The position numbers and the translations under genes were made by a program. This document shows, piece after piece, positions 41,892-54,000 of a DNA stretch of 64,000 nt. Every line of letters starts with the position of its first letter. Within the stretch, counting starts at the first letter, position 1. Below the pieces are notes generated by a model. That model saw nothing but the letters and a program-made list of their open reading frames with translations, was not told the origin of the DNA and did not search any database. This DNA comes from Diploscapter coronatus (Eukaryota > Nematoda > Chromadorea > Rhabditida > Rhabditidae), in the NCBI GenBank assembly GCA_964036155.1, contig OZ038422.1:72563201-72627200 (forward strand), in the 5' to 3' direction.

Positions 41892-44800
41892 TTACGGCTT
41901 CCACGGTGGTCTGTCATCTAACGACTTCTGATCCCCAACTTTCGTCGTTTCCAGTTGCTGAATCTCATCTGGTTCGGGAACCACATTTGGTGGATTTACA
42001 CTAATCGAATCGCCTGTTTGCACTCTGTCCGTGAAGATTCTCTCGGGTTGTTCTAGAAAGAATTTCGTTTTCCAGAGTATTTGTAACTGAAACGTTACCT
42101 TGGTGAGTAGATATGACTTTATCATTTTGTTTCGGAACTTGGTTCCGAACTTCTTGGTCTATTCTCACTGATTGCTCTGAGACCCGATTCTGAGATTCAA
42201 AGTTACTCTTTTCTGGAACATCTTTGGAAGTAGCCAGAACTTTCTCCACTGGTAGTTCTTCGATGATGACTGAGGATTTATCTTTTTCGTAAGAAGGAGG
42301 GATGTATTCGATCGTAGCACGCATATCAGAAGGAAGGTCGATAATGTGACCCCCGATAGAAACCTGAAATTTAGGCTAGTTAATTCCAAACTTCAGCCTA
42401 AATTTTGCTCTTAAATATAGATATTTCAGAACAAAATTTAGAAGATCATATTTATTTCCTTGGTACTTAATAAATATTATCATAACTCAGGATAGATGTC
42501 ACGATCATAAAAATGTTCTAATTTAGTTGAATTCAGAAATTTCATGAAGTCGAATTTAAAACAGACCTGATTTGGCATTAGCGACGGTTGATTATAAGAG
42601 TGTTGGCATTGGAGAGGTTTGTGGCGATCATAGAAATTGTCAGTTGTATAGGGATTGCATTGAGGGGGCGGCATCAACATTTGGAGCTGAATTTTTAAAT
42701 TTGATTTAGGGTTCAATTTTGTTTATATAATTTTGATATTCTGGTTGGATGGTGCTGTTTGTTCAATATTATTCTTCAGAATCGAATATCCCTTGAGTTA
42801 TCATTTAAATTCGTTTTTAGTATGCTTTAGAAATTTTGACCTGTTCCTCAAACTTTTATTATTTTATTCTGATCGGAGTTTTGTACGTTTATTTGCAATA
42901 ATAAATAGACTCTACCTCCGGCTCTTGCGGCTTTCCATATCCCATGTGCTGAGCGGGATTCAATCGCTCAGGGGCAACTACCGTGGTTCTCTGAATTCAA
43001 AATTTCAGTCTGACATTTACAGATCATTAAAATTGAGCTTCGCTCAAAAATTTCGACAGGTGAAAATTCTCAAACTAATACTTTCTTAGGGAAATATTCT
43101 TGTCCATCAAAGCAAAGCAACTCGAGCAAAGTCATACGGTAGGGAGTCAAGAAGAAAAATGCGGGAATCATGAATAACCCGTGGTAATAGAGTCCTGAAT
43201 TTTAGAATTAGGGATTTTTTGGAAAATTTAAATTTACTCCATAAATAGTCGAGCTGAGTTTCGTATATGGTTCGTTGATAAGCTCGAAGAATACCCATAT
43301 CGCGGAAGTAGAACGGAGGCATGACAGAAAGTTTCAAGCTGCCTAAAATCAAACCTTATTATGATTTGTAGAAATAAAAATAAACTATGAAAACGATATG
43401 ATGATAATTTTAAAAAATATTGTGAAATCTATTTACAATACAGAAGTACGCCAGATAATGAGAAGTAAACGAATCCTTTGGAGTTTACAAATTGTGAAAC
43501 TAATTGTCACATAAAAGAACTGCATTCCAATTTCAATGATATTAAAATTATTTTTAGAAACTTTTGAAAGGCATTATTCTTACGTAGTTGGCTAGTAACA
43601 GGTCCGAAAATGAAAATCACAAAGGGGATCGTCCACATCAGTCGAGTTCTCGCGTCGAAAATGACCGGATCAAAATGCGATCGAGCGTATTCCCGAAGTG
43701 ACCAGTGATTCGAGCAGCAGCAGAACGTGCATAGTATCTGAAGTTTATAACAAATATCCTGATGATGATGAAAAATTACTACAATATTTAGTCTATTAGT
43801 GTAATGTCAGCATAAATAGTTATGTTTTAAAGATAGTTTAGAAGATTTAGAAACAGAATTTGATATCTTTACTCTATTGAAACTTGATTCAACGTTGTCA
43901 ATAACGAATGTTTCAATGAGCTGTACAGATATTCTGGATAGTCTACTAATGCTGCTGATATTATTATTATTATACGAAATTCGTACAATCAAAACCCCGA
44001 GGAAAAAGAACGTGAGTCCGAAATCCTCGATGAGATAGTCGAGATAGATGGAGATCTGTCGCCAGTTGTAGCTGACGAAGTCGTTCATTCCAGCAAGGAT
44101 CAGGGAAAAGAACAGAATTGCGAATGACATTTCCCTGAACAATCATAAAATTTTAGATAGTTTTCTTTTTTCACTAAATTCATATCTAAGATCAAGTTTA
44201 GTCAATCATTTTATCTCGAGATATTTGAAACATTCTATTTTTTCCTTAATTTGTAGAGAATTATGTCAGCGCAATGCTAATAAAGATCAATTTTTTAGAG
44301 TCGAATATTTTGAAACGTAATTTTTGTTGCAAGTTAGCGCTACTCATTGCTGTTATAAATTACTATTGACCAAATTATTTTTGAAACAAAATGAAATTCT
44401 AAAGTAGCGATAGAGGTACCACATCTCAATCTGATCGTATCCGATTCGTCGTCTGGCTGCGAAAGCGACTGTGAGAATGATACCGACGATGGACATCGAA
44501 ATGGTCAGGTGCGTCGTCGTCATGAAGAACTGGTAGAACATCACGAAACCACCGTCCCTAAAATCATTTACGAAATTTGTATGTCTTTAGAAATATTTTA
44601 TATAAGAATATTTAATATAAGAACTTAAAAATAAGTAAAACTATCATGCTTCAAATTTATTTAGCTCATTAAATTGTGTCGAAGCGATAATTTGTCCTTG
44701 CGTTTTTCTCATACCAAAATCCCTTGATCGCATAAGGCTCATTGATTTTCAGATAGATGACAGCAAGTTTGCAGATGGTTGCTAGAGTTAGCGGAATATA

Positions 44801-45552
44801 CATGACGCTGGAAATTCATAATAACTAGTTTGATTGTGTTTAAGAATTTTTCATTATTTTAAGCAATAAATAGTGAACAATGCGTTAGGCTTTCAAAATT
44901 TCAAGCATTAAAATTACGTGACGATTGGCTTCAGGAAGTCCCCTCTCAAGCGTCGGGTCAGAATCCAGAAGATGACCAGGATAGTGATCTCGAAACAGGT
45001 GAACACCAGTGCCGCTTCGCCTGGAATTGATCGAAATTAGGGTTTTCACTGATTTTCTATGGTAATTTGAATTTGTGGCGATATCGCGTATGACGAAATA
45101 GTGAAAAGTGAGAGCGCGTTCTCTTACATCACCCCAACCCTAAAAGCCTATTTCGCATGATCGCATCGTTGCGACAAACCCTAATCGCCTTTTCTCCTTA
45201 CTCTTGTAGAGTTGATTGACTTGTCGGTAGATCTCGGGGAATTGACACTCCACGTTTCCTTTCTTATCGCCGGTCGTCCATCTACATTGAAAATTGAACA
45301 ATTTCGTGGATAAAATGAGTGAAATCGTTTGTTGTCATTTCAAAAGATTTGAAATATGTGGATCTTTCAAAATTTTTCTTGAATGGTGCACTAGAGGATC
45401 ATTGGTAGAATTTTCACTATTGACTTCAAGGAATGTGAGACATACCTGAAAATTTACGATTTTTTCACTTACTTGATACAGTAGAGTTCCTTGAAATGTG
45501 GTAATGCCATATCGCTGAAATCCACTGACTCATTGTCAGCTTTCGGGCTCAT
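41892..45552 (-). CDS. multi-pass (7TM-like) membrane protein, unassigned
   Basis: Thirteen minus-strand exons close to 544 residues: 45552-45473, 45281-45202, 45020-44918, 44807-44715, 44557-44420, 44134-43987, 43737-43584, 43342-43238, 43194-43082, 42990-42916, 42686-42567, 42363-42099, 42052-41892. About seven hydrophobic segments are seen at roughly 55-75 (ALVFTCFEITILVIFWIL), 86-108, 124-150, 166-186, 198-222, 244-263 and 303-328. The N-terminus has a short Cys-containing outer segment (ELYCIKWTTG, VECQFPEIY). The last 200 residues are polar: Pro/Gln/Met-rich (LQMLMPPPQCNPYTTDNFY), then acidic and Lys-rich, fit for a cytoplasmic tail. A CCCS motif follows the fifth segment, a possible palmitoylation site. 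The protein is not a GPCR class I recognise; a conserved nematode-only membrane protein is the honest call. Neighbour of the CHK gene in the same orientation, 1.2 kb upstream of nothing shared. A GTTTAG acceptor lies four bases before the ATG. Confidence 0.82.
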
Positions 45553-45556
45553 CGCC

Positions 45557-45562
45557 CTAAAC
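45557..45562 (-). promoter_or_regulatory. possible spliced-leader acceptor of the 7TM-like gene
   Basis: On the minus strand GTTTAG ends four bases before the ATG; weaker than the other sites. Confidence 0.35.
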
Positions 45563-47660
45563 TTTAGAATTCCCAACAATTAAACTATCGAATTTGAGAT
45601 TGAAATTTCAAATATGAAAAATTTTGAAATCATAAGCAACTCGTTAAGATTTTTAAAATTTCGAACAAAAAATCGAAATTTCTCGTCGCTAGGGTGATTT
45701 GATTGCAAGAACAGGTGATTTCTTGTTTACTAACTCTGAGGGAAGTCAATTTTTGGGGTAGAAACCTCGAATAATATGAAAATGATTAAAAAAAGTATCG
45801 AAGTTTGAGAAAATTTTCAAAATTTCATGATAAAAATCGAGTTTAAATGATAGCTTCCAAAATAGTACTTATTTTGCATAAAAATTGTTGGTTCGTTATT
45901 TATGCTCGCGGCTTCACATTGATAGATCTCGTTGATGCCGAAACCTGGAAAGTCGAAAATGAGGGAGAAAAAATGATTTTAGGTCAATCTCTCTATTCTG
46001 CGTACTATTTCTACATTTTTCTAGCCATGAAACGAACCGTGCACCACTTTGCACACCTCCCAGATTTGGACATCAACAATAATATTTTAATAAATAATTA
46101 CTCGAATTACGATAATTGCCTAGCTATTTCATATTCATATCGTTTCATCTTGAATGCCTTTGCAAATATGCGATAATGTCATATTTGGTGTGATTTTTCC
46201 TCATACCTTTGTCAATTCGCTTCTGGTTCCCTTAACAACTGGAATACAATTTCTCGGGAGAGAAATTTCTTATTTCGCCTCTTTTTTATTTCATATGCAC
46301 AAAGCAATTTTTATATCTTTTTATACTTATATTTCAGCTTTTATATCATATTTTCTCACAAACTTTAGCACTCTACGAGATTCAGCAAAAATCATAGAGC
46401 CAGAAAATATGAAAATGGAAATATGCAGATTCAGATTAAAAAATCGCTTTCCTTATTTCTTCCGAATTTAATTCCTCAATGCAAAACACCTGTCACGAAA
46501 TTACAAATCTAAGGCAAAGATGCGTTTTTCTGAATCGAAAAATTACTTTATTTTAGCACAATAAATTTTTAAGTTTTAATTTATCCTTGGCCAAAATTCA
46601 GTATAATTAACTCGAGATTTACTTAATTTTTTCTTCGTAAATATCTGCATACGATTTATGGATCATAGTTATATGTTGCGCATTGACGCTCAATAATTGT
46701 GAAACATAGATGAAGGAATATAATTTTTAACAATGTATCGAAAATAATTAGTTTCCTAAGATTTTCTGACTTATGTATCCGAAACTTTGATTTATTCAAA
46801 ATGTCCTCACAAAACTCTTCAACCAATCTGCTCTATTATGTTCATTTTTCTCAAAGTTTTTCACTTCTTTTACCTATCTCATTTTCATAGTCTGTTTTCT
46901 ATCCTATCTCTTCCATTCTCATAAATTCCCATGCTTTCAAAATTTGCCACCGATTTTATATCCCGCCAATCACCTCCACCCTCAAGCCCATAAATTTCGT
47001 TTGCAGCCAATTTTTCCTATTTCTTGAGATTTGAATTTTCGAATTTCGGTTTTTGAACCTGAAATTTATACTTGAATTTTATAGTACATCCAGGTCAAAT
47101 TTCGTTAAGTTAGTCTTGGAAAAAATAATCTCTTGTCATATTGGATACAATTTTCGAATGTTTTGAACGTTTCCATATGATAGTTGTTACGTAGACGGCA
47201 TTAAAATTTGAAAAAAAGAAATGTTAGAACTAAAAACTCTGTGTCTAGTCATTTTGAATTTATTTGGCTACAAATTTAAAATGCCTTGAATTTTTTAATG
47301 TTTTACGTGGACCAATCTATGACAAATCTGAAAATTTAATACTCTGAAAGCGTTCTTAAAATTGCATTGATTTTACAGCGTCACAACTTGCATACCTGTT
47401 GCTGACGCAGGTCGTCGAGTTATCGTGAGAAATTCCATCTGTTTGAGCTCGAAGTGAATTGTTTTCCAATTATTCTCTCATTACGAGATCATAAAACTAC
47501 GTTTTCGCGCTATCATTTGCTATTGACACGCAATCACATATCACTATGTTCCCGCTCGCATTCTATTTTTACTCATTTTTGATATCTCTTCTTTCTTCCA
47601 ATATTGCGTTAATTTTACAATAATGTTTCATCATTTTATGCCGTTTTTTAATTCTGAACT
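45563..47660. other. intergenic between divergent genes
   Basis: Two kilobases with no supported exon. It should contain promoters for both flanking genes. A candidate 21U-RNA motif is at 46700. Open frames at 45847-46176 and 46154-46471 look like chance: AT-rich codons, no splice signals and no familiar motif. Confidence 0.5.
46700..46709 (-). promoter_or_regulatory. CTATGTTTCA, candidate 21U-RNA motif (intergenic)
   Basis: Minus-strand copy. TGAT with T at 46662 lies at +38; a 21-nt RNA would be 46662-46642. Confidence 0.35.
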
Positions 47661-47665
47661 TTCAG
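47661..47665 (+). promoter_or_regulatory. probable spliced-leader acceptor
   Basis: TTCAG preceded by pyrimidines, 15 bases before the ATG of the small gene. Confidence 0.5.
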
Positions 47666-47680
47666 GCTTAATTCGATTCG

Positions 47681-50082
47681 ATGAACCAATTTATAACCGA
47701 TGGCGACAACCTCGACGAACAATTAAGCGTGGTTGAGTTCATTAAGACTTTGAAAAAGGTGAGCTAGATATATTTTTTGAAAATGCCTTTAGAATATCGG
47801 AAAAAGTTGAGGATAGTCTATTTATTTGATCGCGCCTAATAATCTTCGGAAGTTTTAAGATGAACCTTTAATCAATATTTTTCAGGTTGACTCCGACGAT
47901 ACTCGTTCCGAACGTGACAGTATCGCGAGCAGTAGTGTGGCGTAAGTTGTTTGTCGATAACTAATATGAAAGCCTCTCAATGGTCATTGAACAATATTTC
48001 TCAACTCGATAAGTACTAATACTTATCAAGTTTTTCTTCAAAGAAGACAACGGGTCGGATATAAATTTTCTGGAAGCACTCTATCATGTTTGTAAACGAA
48101 GAGAGACAGAGGCGCAATATGATTCAGAGCATCATAGAATCATTCATAATTATGAACAAGGGAAGGGACAGACACAAAATAGTTCAAAAATAAAAATGAA
48201 ATCGATATGGTATAGCGCTTTAGCCACGCCCAAGGCACCTTGCAATCATTGTGCATGGAAACGCTATTCGTTAGTGAACATGAGAGTGGAAGGAAAATAA
48301 TCTTATTTTTCAGTTCTAGCCTATTCTCAATACCTCATTAACAAAATGTTTTATGTTTGATTAAATCCGAAACTTATCTCTGCCATTTTCAAATCCCTCA
48401 ATTATAAAATTGATTTTCTTAACTTTACACCTACTTACCGATTCAATTAAAATTGTCTGGTTCGTTGCAGGTGCTCGACGGATAAACTAAACACGGGCAA
48501 GTCCGAGGTGGACTTGAAGAAAATCATCGAAAAGAAGTAAGCCGTTCTTTATTCTTAACAATTAGCAAAACTAATACTATAAAGTCTCTAATGGAAAACT
48601 ACTACATTTAAAATCTAAGAAATTTTACTCGATATTTATCGCACTCTTTTTATCGATTGTTTTCTTTCTATTTTCTCGAAAACTCGTCGATAAAATTTCA
48701 GAAACAGTTCTGCCGAATTACTGCAAAACATGCGCAAGAGATTCGTCCACCGAGCGACCGAACCAATTTTTCACAATTTGGAAGTTCAGAAAGAGGTACG
48801 AGCCAGGTAACATTTTCAAGTAATTTGAGAAAATATTTATTCTGGTGATTTAAAATACGAGCTGTAGCTTACATAGAATTATAAATGAAATTCTATAAAT
48901 TGATACTTTTGAAGTGTAACATGTAATAAAAAATCAATGTAACATTGGGATTCTTTCTCAGATCTATTTTATTCCGTTGTGGCAACTGGAATTATTAGTA
49001 AAGAATTTTAAGTGGAATCACTTTAATATGAAGAGTATTTATTTCAAAGTTCGATTTTTATCCAGGCTTAGCTCTTACTTCGTGCATATTTTTAGCAGCA
49101 TACTATGTGTAATATATACCTTATTTTGATCTCATTTCCCACCCATAATCATAATCACAGTCAATCATAAGCCGTTTACGTGATTAATTTGCGAGAACTC
49201 AGATTTTGCCTACGCCAGAAAAATAAACGGAATTTATGAAAATTCCCGCAGGCTTGAGTCAGCATATTCAATTTGAAATGCATCGGAATTGACGCAAAAA
49301 TAAAAATGAAAAAAAAAACCTACAAAATTTCATTTATTACCTCATCAGGTTTCATTCAATTTAGGACATTTCCTGTTATGCTGTAGATAAAACTTGAGTT
49401 TAATTATCATTTCTTGCGAAGTTGTTCGTAAAAATTCAAATTAATAGGAAAATTATTCAGGTTATTGCCGCTTATGAGAAGATAATACTGCATATTCTTT
49501 GCAACTTGCCTCCCACATACCTCGCTCATGATTTCTCTTCGCTTTAGCGGATGAATGAAAAGAAAGCAAGGGCGAAGAGGAAGAGTAGCGTGTGGAAATA
49601 AAGGCGAAGTGCATGCGAAGTCGAGCTGCAAAAAGTAGGCAGGCAGTATCTACGTCTTCATAAGAGGCAACATATTATGACAAACAGATATTCCTTGCCA
49701 AATGATGTTATAATCCAGAGTAGACATGTTGTAAGATAATGAAGCTTATTCAATACACTTTTTCGAAGAATAGCATCATTTTCAATATTTAATTAGATGT
49801 TTCAACGAACATTTTGAATAGTTCACTATCAAGTTTAGACATAATTTCGTTATCAGAGCCGCCAATTATAGAAAAAAATCATAAGATTTCATTTTTCAGC
49901 AGCAGTCGTCTACCGGGAGTCGGTCGGCATGCGGTTCAGGAAGAGAGCAGCGCGGAGCAGGGGGCGGATCAGAAGACGGACTGAAAATGCCCCAATTCGA
50001 ATGCCTCGAGAGGAAAACCGACTCCGCTCCGTCGCTTAGACCACAATCTACGAAAAAATACGAGGCTAAGGAGCAGAAATGA
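47681..50082 (+). CDS. small hydrophilic protein, unrecognised
   Basis: Five exons join in phase to 158 residues: 47681-47758, 47886-47941, 48471-48536, 48702-48795 and 49900-50082 (TGA). The protein is charged, without signal peptide or membrane segment: an acidic start (ITDGDNLDEQLSVVEF), a Ser-rich part (SERDSIASSSVACST), a Lys-rich helix (EVDLKKIIEKKNSSAELLQ) and a Gly/Arg/Ser-rich tail. I recognise no family. Exon 4 has two usable donors: GTACGA at 48796 gives the 158-residue form; GTAACA at 48807 shifts the frame and ends at TGA 49982-49984 with a different tail of about 30 residues. The longer form has the longer open frame and is my choice. A TTCAG acceptor 15 bases before the ATG suggests trans-splicing. 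Confidence 0.68.
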
Positions 50083-51095
50083 TTTTTAAAATTTATTTTC
50101 TAAGATAAATTCTAATTTTCTAATGAAGCTTTCTTACGATTTGTACAAATTTTTGAAATTTGGTTATATTTATCATCAATAGTTCATTGTCATCTTGATT
50201 CAAAAATGGTCTTTTCTCATAAAATTTTGTGAAGCATGATTTTTTGTTATGGCTCATTTTTACTGGTATCCAAGCCAAAGTATTTTATTTTCTCATTTTT
50301 ATATTTATTTTATTAGAAGTTACGCGCTCATCGCACCAAATGAGCTGGGGATTTTGTTCGGTTGAATAAATTTTCTGAGATGGAAAACCGGGATACAAGA
50401 AAGAAATAGTATAAAAGTATCATCGATTTTCAAAGTCTTATATAGATTCCGTCCATTACTGCTTTCTCTTGGAAATCGATGATAAATTGAGAAAGATGAG
50501 TATTTTGAGCAGATCATCACAAATTTGAAGGAGCGGTAGATGAAAAGAAAGACTAATAATCGATCAATCTGAGAATCTACTTCAAGACCACATTTGGCCA
50601 TGAAACATTTTCAGAGGGAAAAATCTACAAGTCTGCTTAACATATGAAGAGTATCACAATTTTCTGATAAAATTAGATAATTAGGTAAGGTAAAATATTA
50701 AAAGAAAGACTTGTGCAAATAATGTCATGTGAAAGGCAAAATGATGAGATTTCGATGGGGAAGTTTTGGTAGATTTTCGAAGATCCGAGAGGAAAATTTT
50801 TGAATAAATTAATCGACGAATTAGAAAAAAATATTTGATCCCATATTGCTGCAGTATCAATATATGGCAGTTTCAATCGAATAAAATGAAACAGTTTAAA
50901 CCTATTCTACCTAAGAATTACGACGAAACATAAATTATAATGTCATGGAAATCATGCGAGCTGATATTTTGGACAATATCGGAAATACCGATCTAGCAAT
51001 TTTCAAATTGTGAGATTTCAAGAGCTGAATTTGAAAACTTATTTTTGAAAGTTGCTTGTTAAATTAAAATAAAAATAAATTAAACGGAATTAAAT
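50083..51095. other. convergent intergenic, no gene seen
   Basis: AT-rich spacer between the 3' ends of two genes, with TGTTTCA-type words at 50601 and 50887. No exon-like sequence. Confidence 0.5.
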
Positions 51096-54000
51096 TCACA
51101 CTAGTTTCTTCTTCTTTGAAAGTCGATGTCGTTTCCTTAGGCAGCAGACGCCTTGCATACACTAAAGTATTATTTTAGATATAATCTTTGTGACGAATCA
51201 CGAAATTCGTAAAGGTTAATATATTTAGGTTACTTTAAAATATATTTTAAGTTAAATTAATGAAATATCTTCTTCTTTCAAGTTATCTACCTGAGAATAT
51301 CCACTACCGCAAGCGCATGACGATCCTCCGGATACTTGCGCGCACATCGTTATCGCCGCTGGTTGAACGGTTACCTGAATTTGTATGTTTTGTTTCGCAA
51401 AATAAACTGAATCGCTTGAAATTTAAGTCTAGATACGGACCAAAAATGTTTAAACCTATTCGATAATCTAAAAATATTTTTACCATTTTGAATAGTAATT
51501 GATTTTTGATAACTTTCGACAATAGATATCAGGAAATAATATTCACAAAAAATATTTTGAATCATTAAAATGTCGGAAATCTACCTGATTTGTACAGGCC
51601 GGCATGCAGGTTGGTTGACACTGTGGCGGACATTGAAGTACTGCTGGGGCCTGAAATCATCAGTTGAATATTTAGGATCAAGGTCTGTTGCTTATGGTCC
51701 TCTGATCACTTCCAATTTTAATGACTATTTTATAGTCCCTTTTCCAAGCCTTTCCAAAAACGGTTGTCGCTCTCGAAAAAGATTGTTGCGGCTAAAAATA
51801 GTCTTCACATATCCCCAAAGGCTCAAATGCTTGTGCAATTTTTCTCGGTCAGACATGTGTAAATCTCTTCACACTGTCTATTCTTCTGCTTCTTTTGGTT
51901 CCCTCGTTTTCTTTCTCCTTTATCCTCTAAAAATCCCATATTCTCCCTTGAACAGCCTGTTCTTCATCTTTCTCTCCATCAAACTCTCACACTTTTCCTT
52001 CATCTTTTTCTTTCTCTTCTTTTTATCTTTTATTCTCTCTAAATCTCTTTGTCTTTCTTTTTCGTTCCAATTCGAGCTTGTTCTATTCACCCATTCGCTT
52101 AGCGCGTGCGAATTTAGCCCTTGACACGGTGGCTCGCGAGCGGCGCGCGCAGAAATACACTAGACGATGCAGAAAACGACCAAGATTTCACCTATTTGCA
52201 AAAAAAAAACAATATTTCGAAATTTCCTTGATTTGTCCTATCTTTAGAATTAATCGTCACTAAACCGCAATGAAAATAGAGGGGGTCAAGAAACTGTCGT
52301 TTTGGTGCAGGAAAATCGGAAAGAGCAGTCTCATTTTCGCATGATAAAGCGGATTAATTTTTGATATTTGATCAATATTCGACCGCAGACACAAGAGTTT
52401 TGAAGCATATTACCCTGTTGCACACTTCAAAGTATGGTGCACCTATAATTTTTTAATTTCATCATAATATTTGTCGTAAATTAGCGAGTCAACGATATAA
52501 AAATCGTAGCAATGACTATAAAATTTAAAACATTGGAAATAATTGAAAGTGAAAATGTCTCATACCTGACACTGCTGCCCGCATGAGGGTTGCGATTGGA
52601 CGACCACGACCTGTTGCTGATTGCAGCTTTGTTGACAAGAATTTCCACAAGTTTGGGCGCATTGAGTGTTCGATCCGCACACATTGCTACACTGAGAGTC
52701 GCAGGCCTAATTAAATTAGAAAATTAGGACAATTAAGCCATTTAATCACGGTAATTGGCTCGATTATTACCTGTACGCAGAGTGTCTGAGTCTGAATGCA
52801 CTGTGGGGTGCATTGCGGTTGACACGGTTGAGGGCAACTTTGCTGGGGTGCGGATTGGACGATTACGACCTAAATATTATTGTTTAGAAAAATGTGACCA
52901 CCAAAATTTCTTGGTATAAAATTCTTATAGACTATCATGAAACTTATGAAACAGAACTATAAAATGTTAATTAGATTTGAATAGCATCATTTACAAAGGA
53001 CGGTTATCCAATCGATTAATGTAAACTTGTCATAAAATATTCTGGGACATGATCATTTATTTAGAGATTTGGAATAAATGTGCCTTACCGGCTGAGCTTG
53101 TTGAGCACACGACTGTTGGCAGGATGGTACGCATTGCTAAATTTTAATTGAATCACTTTTTGAAAATTTGTCCTTTTTCCAAATTATTGACTTACCTGTA
53201 CACAGGTAGGATTAGAACTGCATGAACTGTCGCAGGATGGTTGGCACGCAGCGAGACAGACCTAAACAAAAATGTGCTACAAGAAATGAGGTATCGATTC
53301 ATATCATTTCATAAATTAATCAAAAACATATGTACGTCTGTGCGTGGTCATAAATAAGATAAAATAATATTGACTAATTTAGATATTGAAAGGTTCCAAA
53401 ATATGCAGATACTAAAAAGTTCTGATAATTTAAATACTGAATGAGTATGCTCCAAATTTCCTTAATTCATGAAATAAAATGACTCGGTGTTAATGTCTCG
53501 TCTGTTTCAACGAATTTATCAAAACTTAAAATGCATAGGATTTCTCTACCTGTTGTTGCTGAATGCACTGTTGAGTGCATTGTGGCTGACATGGCTGAGG
53601 GCAGCTGTCCTGCTGGGTGACGACGACGACTGGCGATGCTTGCTGGACACACGAATTCTCGCAGGATGGAAGGCACGCCTGAAATAAGACAATTTTATAG
53701 TTCCCTAGATAACTTTGCGCATTGATTCATTTGTCTTAAGATTGCCGAATAGAATGCGTAATAAAATACTTATGGTGAAATTTATGATGATAGTTTTTGA
53801 AACATAAATCAATATCTTTAGATTAAATATTTAATTTACTCTCCATAATATCAAATTCCAAGACTTACTGAACAATAATGGTCTAATTTTCATAAAATAT
53901 CTTGAAACGTCCACGTTTTCCTTTTCTAAATGATGATAGTTACCTGAACGCACTGCGCATTGGATGAACAAGAACTTTGGCAGCTCGGTTCGCAAGCAGC

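Noticed and set aside
45847..46471. Two overlapping plus-strand open frames of about 105 codons
   Set aside because: AT-driven composition (many Tyr, Asn, Ile), no signals, and they lie in the shared upstream region of two divergent genes.
51570..52124. 184-codon plus-strand open frame
   Set aside because: Its start is the antisense of exon 19 of the Cys/Gln gene and the rest is CT-rich low-complexity sequence (runs of Phe, Leu, Ser). No splice or leader signals.
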